25,107 nucleotides of DNA, from contig JBBPTG010000317.1 in assembly GCA_038093975.1 (NCBI GenBank), positions 1-25,107 on the forward strand, in the 5' to 3' direction. Origin of the DNA: Chalciporus piperatus (Eukaryota; Basidiomycota; Agaricomycetes; Boletales; Boletaceae). Position 1 is the first letter of the stretch. Every line of letters begins with the position of its first letter. The notes below the pieces were generated by a model that was not told where the DNA came from, ran no database searches, and saw nothing but the letters and a program-made list of their open reading frames with translations. A program made the position numbers and the translations under genes. Shown piece after piece: positions 16,542 through 22,591 of this stretch.

Positions 16542-17579
16542 ATGAGAGTAAAGTTGGTTTTTCCTGATGTGATTCCATCCTCCGTGCCGTCCAGGCAACC
16601 TAAACGGGAAGCCTGGATGGTTGAGCGCCTCATGCACGAACGGTCCATCGCCCTTGGAATGGCCCTCTCTCGTAGCACGGAGCGCACTTACGGTTCTCAT
16701 CTCAATTCCTATCTCGATTTTTGCTCGCTACACCACTTCGACATTGATCCGACATCAGACACTCTCTCCTTTTACGTTACCTATGCCTCACATCATATCG
16801 AACCTCGTTCCGTTATGAGCTACCTTACTGGAATCATTCGGAACCTTGAGCCTCACTATTCTCAAGCTCGAGCTGCGCGTAGCTCCCGTCTCGTCACACG
16901 CTGCATGCAAGGATGCCTACGTCGTTTCTCTAACCCCGTGCGGCGAAAAGAAGCATTAAGGCGTGACCATCTTCTCTGTATTGCCCAATCGCTCCCTCCC
17001 CAGCCCTCCCATGACGACCTTCTCTTCCTCGCTCAGGTGTTGACAGGTTTTTTCGGCCTTCTTCGCTTGGGCGAACTGGTCATACCTGATACTATCGCCT
17101 TGCGAGACACACTCAACGTGTCTCGGCGCTCCTCTGTCGTCATCTCACAGTCCGATTATCGTTTCGAGTTGCGGAGCGACAAGTCGGACCATCTCTTCGA
17201 GGGCAATCGGATTATCGTTCAAAAGGCTAGCTCTGTGCCAGAGCCTTACACTGCCTTCATGCGCTACCTTGCTTCTCGTGACCATCTTTTTCCGCTCCGT
17301 TCCCATCTTTGGCTTCGCGCTGACGGCTCCTTGCCCACTCGATCTTGATTCCTTCACAGGCTTCGTCACTTCTTTCCTTCCTGCATTGCTGGCCACTCCA
17401 TGCGTGCTGGTGGTGCTACCTCGCTCGCGGCCACAGGTGTTCCCCCATCTCAGATACAAGTGATCGGTCGCTGGCGGTCTGACACATGGGAACGTTACAT
17501 CCGCAAAAACCCTACGCTCCTGCAAGCGTTGCTCTTCCATGGTCGTCCCATTCATGAATCGTCGCTCGAACTATTGTAA
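16542..17579 (+). pseudogene. Tyrosine recombinase with one in-frame TGA
   Basis: The enzyme would cut and rejoin element ends through a phosphotyrosine. The start is set at ATG 16542; the frame is open to a GTG at 16461. An N-terminal core-binding part (SRSTERTYGSHLNSYLDFCS) is followed by the catalytic domain: Arg about 175 (LLRLGELV), His 285 and Arg 288 (GHSMRAGGATS), Trp in GRWRSD and nucleophile Tyr 319 (WERYIRKNP). All lie in one frame, but codon 269 (17346-17348) is TGA, before the His/Arg/Tyr part. From memory of relatives, Trp is expected there (PTRSWF), so one G-to-A change would explain it. Without readthrough the product is inactive. The total would be 345 codons, a normal length for such enzymes. 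Confidence 0.88.
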
Positions 17580-17647
17580 TACTTGCCGTACGCACTTGTT
17601 TACCTTTTAGCATCCCCTCTCTTCTTTCCTCGCCATATTTAAATATT

Positions 17648-17672
17648 AAAAAAAAAAAAAAAAAAAAAAAAA
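17648..17672 (+). repeat. A25 homopolymer after the recombinase gene
   Basis: Twenty-five A, 68 nt after the recombinase stop, preceded by ATATTTAAATATT. It may be the trace of a polyadenylated RNA or simple slippage. Confidence 0.8.
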
Positions 17673-17710
17673 GCCCTATAGGCCTTATAGTGTGTCTCAT
17701 CAGAGTCTAT

Positions 17711-17890
17711 TATTGTCCTTTCGAGTGCCTGTGTTACTCGTCTCTAACTCGTCTCTTACTTTGTAGTCTCGCTTTGTACTCTTGTCATCAGCTGTTCAAA
17801 TCCACCTGATCTCCCAACTCGACGTTGAGGAGATCGATTTTGCTGGCTAATAACTCTTCGCGTTCCTGGCCGCGAGTTCGATTAGTGAGG
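17711..17890. other. No gene seen
   Basis: Spacer between the recombinase element and the ACTGG array. No repeat or frame recognised. Confidence 0.4.
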
Positions 17891-18759
17891 TGACTGGAGT
17901 GACTGGATTACTGGACCACTGAGTGACTGGATTACTGAAGTGACTGGATTAACTGGAGTGACTGGATTACTGGAGTGACTTATGTGATTTATGTGACTGG
18001 GGTGACTGGAGTGACTGGATTACTGAACCACTGAGTGACTAGATTACTGGAATACTGGAATACTGGATGACTGGAGTAATGAGACAACTGGATTGCTGGA
18101 TGACTAGGGCACTGGGCTACTAGGCTACTGAGATAACTGGATGACTGGAACACTGGGCTACTGAGCTACTGAGACTACTGAAGTGACTGGATGATTGGAT
18201 GACTGGGCTGCTGGGTTACTGGAACTACTGGATGACTGGGCTGCTGGGTTACTGGAACTACTGGATGACTGGATGACTGGGATGCTAGGTTACTGGAACT
18301 ACTGGATGACTGAATGACTGAATGACTGGGCTACTGAGACTACTGAAGTAACTGGATAACTTGATGACTGGGCTGCTGGGTTACTGGAACTACTGGATAA
18401 CTGGAACACTTGGCCACTGGACTAATGAGACCACTGAAATGACTGAATGACTGGATGACTGAGCTACTGGGACTACTGAAATGACTGGATGACTGGATGA
18501 CTGGGCTGCTGGATGACTGAGACTACTGAGACTACTGGATGACTGAATGACTGAGCTACTGAAGCTACTGAAATGACTGGATGACTGGGCCACTAGGCCA
18601 CTGGGTTACTAAGACTACTGAAACTACTTGATGACTGGGTGACTAGGTTACTGAAACTACTGAAACTACTGAAACTACTTGTTACTGGGCCACTGGACTA
18701 CTGATTTAACTGATCCAGTCATTCCAGTAACTTCAGACTTTTTGCAGTGTTGCTGATGT
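17891..18759 (+). repeat. ACTGG minisatellite (long copy) with the same 55-bp end
   Basis: About 800 bp of degenerate GGATGACT/GGATTACT/GGAACTACT repeats. The last 55 bp (18705-18759) are identical to 13897-13951, including the inverted-sense CCAGTCATTCCAGTAA and CTTTTTGCAGTGTTGCTGAT. Confidence 0.88.
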
Positions 18760-18869
18760 GGATTAGCGGTTTCTCGTGGGAGACCCCAACAAGAGGAGTC
18801 GAGGCGAGGTCGTTGGGAAATGGTGGAGGTCTACAGCGAAGGTAGCCTTCAAGGGCAAGTTAGACCTTT

Positions 18870-19344
18870 TGTTATGCTTGTACCAGGTAGGTCAAAGCGT
18901 AAACGCAAAAGCCTAGTCAAAGACAAGGGTTTCAAGTGTAGCCTAATGATGGGATGTCCACGTTAAGGCCTAGCGCTCGTTCAAGAGTTGGACAGTGACT
19001 CTCAGAGGGTTCAAAGGGAATGAGGAGTAACGAGGTTAGATTGCGTAGGTCTAACTTAAGGTTACAGGAGGAAACTCAAGGGTTTATATAGATAAGGGAA
19101 CAAGTTAAGGGCAGGCATAGAAGGAGTCAGAATAGGTAAGAATGAGCTATGATGAATAAGAATGAGTCATGCTCAGTAAGTGTATGAGTCAGCGATGACG
19201 AAGTATGGAAGGCGAAAGAACATAAGAGAACATTCACTGACTAAGGGAAAATAAGAAACAAGAGGCCTAGACAGGACTCGAACCAGCGACTAGGACTTAG
19301 TACAAGGTAAAGGAAAAGGAAGGAAAGAATGGGAAATTGTAACA
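18870..19344 (-). repeat. Probable diverged gypsy-type LTR (475 bp)
   Basis: On the minus strand it starts TGTTACAATTTCCC and ends GCATAACA, with a TATATAA-type box (about 19084-19090 on +) roughly where LTR promoters lie. Length and end style match the other gypsy LTRs, but sequence identity is not obvious. No 5-bp TSD is found (CCTTT and ATTTA flank it), so the limits are uncertain. Confidence 0.4.
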
Positions 19345-19398
19345 ATTTACTTTCTTTACTTAGTTCCTTTATTTATTTGAGTTGTACTACCTAGTTCG

Positions 19399-19852
19399 TG
19401 TTATGATTCGATCACAACACACGGCGGAGACTTAGGTCACACTAGACCTTGCGAAAGATAGGCTGAGTACTAAAGCTTAATGAAGGTGAAGTCACAAATG
19501 GATTAGACTGGGGTCTGTGATAAGTACAGGGCTACTTATATACTATTGAGAAGTGCGCACAGACCAACAGCCGAATAAGGAAAACACAAAGGGAAAGATA
19601 GATAAGGTAAATGGTACGATGATAAGAAAAGGTACCAGGCACGGATTAGGGTCTAGGCCATGACATCATTGCTGACTCATCTAAGTCTGGACCTTTGTCA
19701 CGTGACCTGATTATGTAATAGTTTACATAATACTACAGGGACTACCGGAGCGGATAAAGATGAATCCGGCTTGACCCCTAAGTTGTAGACAAAGTCCAGA
19801 GTTCGAATACCGTTGTAGGCAAAAGTTTGAAAAGTTTTTAAATGCTATAACA
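19399..19852 (-). repeat. Solo gypsy LTR on minus strand with TSD GTTCG
   Basis: Reverse complement of the LTR at 15203-15656, 454 bp, full length, with GTTCG on both sides (19394-19398 and 19853-19857). It ends in the expected TGTTAT and ATAACA. Confidence 0.96.
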
Positions 19853-20240
19853 GTTCGTTTAGGTGAATACAGTCGTTTCCACCTCTCTTAGGCATCAGCT
19901 GAGTTCGTTTAGTTTTCACAAACACTACCTTTGGCTGTCTAACAAGATTAGCTGTGTGGGAACCATAGGTGCACCTATGGTTCGGGACTGGGGTTATGTC
20001 GGTAGGGTCCAGGCAAATATAAAATAATTAAACAATTAAATATAATTAAATACGAGGAAGGAGGAGGGGCGGTCAGATTTAATGAGATCGTGCGTTAGTT
20101 ATCATGGGGCTCGAGGCGACGGACACTTTGCACACAGGAATGTTGAAATTCATCATCAACTAGTTACATGAATGCATAAAATAGAACTAGTACTATTCAT
20201 AGTAAACTGGTAGTGTTAATAATAAAGCTTTCGGAACTGA
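19853..20240. repeat. Spacer with a perfect 24-bp palindrome (19960-19983)
   Basis: The palindrome is GAACCATAGGTG followed by its exact reverse complement, no spacer. After it comes AATTAAA-type AT-rich sequence (20020-20050). No gene seen. Confidence 0.75.
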
Positions 20241-20786
20241 TCACGATGTGATGGACTCGGAGGGTGAGCCTTGAGCTTGAGAATTGATCTGTGTGCACCG
20301 GTCCTTCTTCCACCGGCCGTTGCATGTTGTGCTGAAGCACTGGAGGCAGCGCCGAGCTGCCCGGCTACGAGCGAGCACTGACGAGTTATTGTCAGTGTCG
20401 CCTTGCTTTCGTTTTGATCCGCGTGACAACGGGGCACGCGGTGTGGTTGTTGTGGCGGCATTTGAGCGCGTCGTGGCTCTCGTGGCTTGATGGGCAGTGT
20501 CAGCGTAGAGATAGAGGAGTGCTGACTGTTGAAGTGCGTGATGGTCGAGTAGATTGCCAATCTGCCAGGGGCTGAAGATTTCGAGTGTTATGTTGGAATT
20601 GGGTGCTGTGAGTGTGTCTCGCAAGGTCATCGGAAGCGTCGTTGGAGCGGTGGGATTCAAGTCTGACGGTCGTGAGCGGAGAAGTCCACGGATGTGATTG
20701 GCTGCATTGGTATTGAGTGCAATTGTGTTGCTCTCGTTGCAGTAGTCGTTCCAGATCTTGTAGTACGCCTTAAGGTGCTCTGGAAG

Positions 20787-20850
20787 CTGTGGAACGATCA
20801 CCGAGTCAGCCTCGGATGTGATGGCAGTAGTGAGATAGATCATCTCGCAC
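20787..20850 (-). other. Intron 2 of the transposase-like gene (64 nt)
   Basis: GTGCGA donor, CTGACTC branch-like site and CACAG acceptor. Removal joins ...KTIFYK to LPEHLKAYYK in frame. Confidence 0.75.
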
Positions 20851-21306
20851 CTTGTAAAAAATGGTCTTCCCGTTTGCGTGGGTTGCCCAAACTGCCGCGA
20901 GTGAGGTCCAGTTTGGTTGGCGGGTGGCGACATCCGAGAACAGTGGTGACGAGTGAACGAGAAGGCGGAATAGGTCACGCTCTTCACGGGTATGGACAGG
21001 AAGCACAGCAACGAGCGTTCCTTGCTGTTTTGCGACCCATTGGTGATGAATTTGCTGGTCGTGCGCATACTGATCATTGTACTCGAACATACCCAGGGGC
21101 TTGAAGAAGTCTGGCTTGAACTGGATGATCCCGAAGGATTCGTTGGCGTGATCATAGTTGTTGCCATTCACCCACTGGCCCCGGAGCTGTGCGCCACCTG
21201 GCTTGAGTGCATTGGTCATACCGTCGAGGAGGTGCGCGATACGATTTTTTAGCGGGATGTTGAAATGGCCGATGTACTCATGGCCGGTTCGATTGTGCGT
21301 TCCGAC

Positions 21307-21365
21307 CTGGAATTGAGTCACTTGAGTTTCATCCCGGGCCTGCGAATCAGACAGCCGTGACTCAC
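21307..21365 (-). other. Intron 1 of the transposase-like gene (59 nt)
   Basis: GTGAGT donor, TGACTCAAT branch-like site and CCAG acceptor. Removal joins ...NIT to VGTHNRTG in frame and removes an in-frame stop. Confidence 0.75.
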
Positions 21366-22090
21366 CGTGATGTTGTGCCGGATGGTGTACTCGAGGATCA
21401 TGTTGATTGCGTGGCGGGGTGATGTATTGAATGAGTCGTACTTGCGGATGATGTTCTGGTGGACTCCGCCTTCAACACTATTGGTTCCACGGCAGCAACG
21501 ATAGACCGTCAACCCGTTCTTGTCCTCGCCCATCTTGAAGTACAAGTCCACTCCAGGCGGGTCCGAGTAGTACCCGAGCCGCGTATTCTCAAGTACGTTC
21601 CTCGCGACATCCCAAGCTCGAGCATTGAAAAGTGGTTGGCCAGTGGTTGCATCACGAATAGGACCATATGTCTTGATCACTTCCGCAACACGGGGCAGGA
21701 GGACCTCGGGAGGGGGAACCATACGTCGGACTCGAGCATGCAACCACTTTGGTCTAGATAGCAGCTGAGCATTGTAGCTCGTACCCAGCTCCTTCAATAC
21801 TGGGTCGACGACCGATATGTCCTCCGTCATGGGCAGCAGAAAGGCCATGCTGAGCGCACGGAAAAACGGACGACGAAGACCATGCGAGCGTGAAACTGGG
21901 AAGAGGTTGTAGCAGTGCCAGTTATCCAGGATCACGCGCGTGCGCGTTACAGAGGTGGTGGTCAGATCCATATGTTCGTACGGCTCCATGACCCTGCTCA
22001 ATGCTAGCTCTGCATCAGGATCACGAGCAGATCCCTCCAATGCCTGCTCCAAGTCAGGCTTTGACCCGTCGTTGTCATCAACGGCCCCTT

Positions 22091-22329
22091 TGTTGAACGT
22101 ATTACGCTCATAGTGTATAGTTCACTACGTTTCCATAAACGATAGTTGATTAGGTAATCACCACTGTACACTTATATATTCAAACTCAGTCGATCTGAGT
22201 TAATAAAACTCTTTAACTAAAACCACAACATTGCAATCAGGTGAGCGAGCACAAACTCCCTTTGTGTCTACGCAGTATGCTGCTCTGGTAGTCCATAGCC
22301 TTATGGCTTAGGACGACACCAGTTCAACA
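22091..22329 (+). repeat. Copia 5' LTR (239 bp)
   Basis: It starts TGTTGAACGTA and ends AGTTCAACA (8-bp inverted ends TGTTGAAC/GTTCAACA). It contains TATATATT (about 22173-22180) and the hairpin ACTCAG-TCGAT-CTGAGT (22184-22200), which is also in the solo LTR at 6638-6820. Confidence 0.92.
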
Positions 22330-22341
22330 GGTTATGAGCCC
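22330..22341 (+). other. Primer binding site, initiator-tRNA anticodon arm type
   Basis: GGTTATGAGCCC directly after the LTR is complementary to GGGCUCAUAACC, the anticodon stem-loop of eukaryotic initiator tRNA-Met. Drosophila copia is known to prime from an internal fragment of this tRNA. Confidence 0.75.
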
Positions 22342-22591
22342 TGCCAGCACACTTGTGCTCGGCATCATCTGAACGCTCTGGATGACGATGCGTTTTCACG
22401 CTCTGAATCCATGTGCTTGTACCACCGCGTTCTAGAAGCGTTTTTACGCTCTAGCTTCTGCGCTTTAGGCAAGCGACCATGGGGTCGCTATGCCGGTACG
22501 AATCCAGAACCTCTGACTGCGCTTTTTCATTCTTTATTGAACGATAAACTTACGCGTTACTCTTCAGATTCGTTACTATCCATCTCCTACA
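22342..22591 (+). promoter_or_regulatory. Structured copia leader
   Basis: Potential hairpins: AGCGACC-ATGG-GGTCGCT (22472-22489), and two related GCGTTTT-ACGCTCT blocks near 22400 and 22440 that can fold AGCGT/ACGCT. A short upstream ATG frame (22411-22731) overlaps the gag start. Confidence 0.45.

Larger units (their letters stand above)
16350..17710 (+). mobile_element. Tyrosine recombinase element (Crypton- or DIRS-type)
   Basis: A recombinase gene is framed by an exact 12-bp direct repeat ATCAGAGTCTAT (16350-16361 and 17699-17710), which may mark the ends. The left part holds a TATAG-rich pair at a 56-bp period (GAGTCTATATAG at 16354 and 16410). The gene starts just left of TTTTTCCTGATG. 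No RT is encoded nearby, so it is either a Crypton-like DNA element or a separated part of the DIRS-like family at 4840-8266. Confidence 0.55.
20241..22090 (-). pseudogene. Transposase-like gene, three exons, 5' end cut off by copia
   Basis: Exons 22090-21366, 21306-20851 and 20786-20241 join in one frame across introns 21307-21365 (59 nt, GTGAGT to CCAG) and 20787-20850 (64 nt, GTGCGA to CACAG), both phase 0. The protein contains CRGTNSVEGGVHQN, an acidic motif I associate with fungal transposase-like proteins, then NRTGHEYIGHF, and a C-terminal cysteine cluster (CLQCFSTTCNGRWKKDRC). The frame is open to 22090, where the copia LTR begins, so the N-terminal part should lie beyond the copia element. 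Stop TGA at 20241-20243. The family is not identified with certainty. It could be a DDE transposase C-terminal region or an unrelated conserved fungal protein. Confidence 0.65.

Noticed and set aside
17346..17348. TGA as selenocysteine or a small intron around it
   Set aside because: Fungi of this type lack known selenocysteine use, and no GT/AG pair nearby restores the frame better than a single G-to-A change.
17881..18759. Helitron-type end (hairpin near a fixed 3' block)
   Set aside because: No CTRR terminus, no 5' TC partner and no Rep/helicase.
19274..19284. GGTTCGAGTCC on minus: a perfect RNA polymerase III B-box, possible tRNA or SINE
   Set aside because: No A-box at the proper distance, no cloverleaf and no acceptor pairing; it lies inside a probable LTR.
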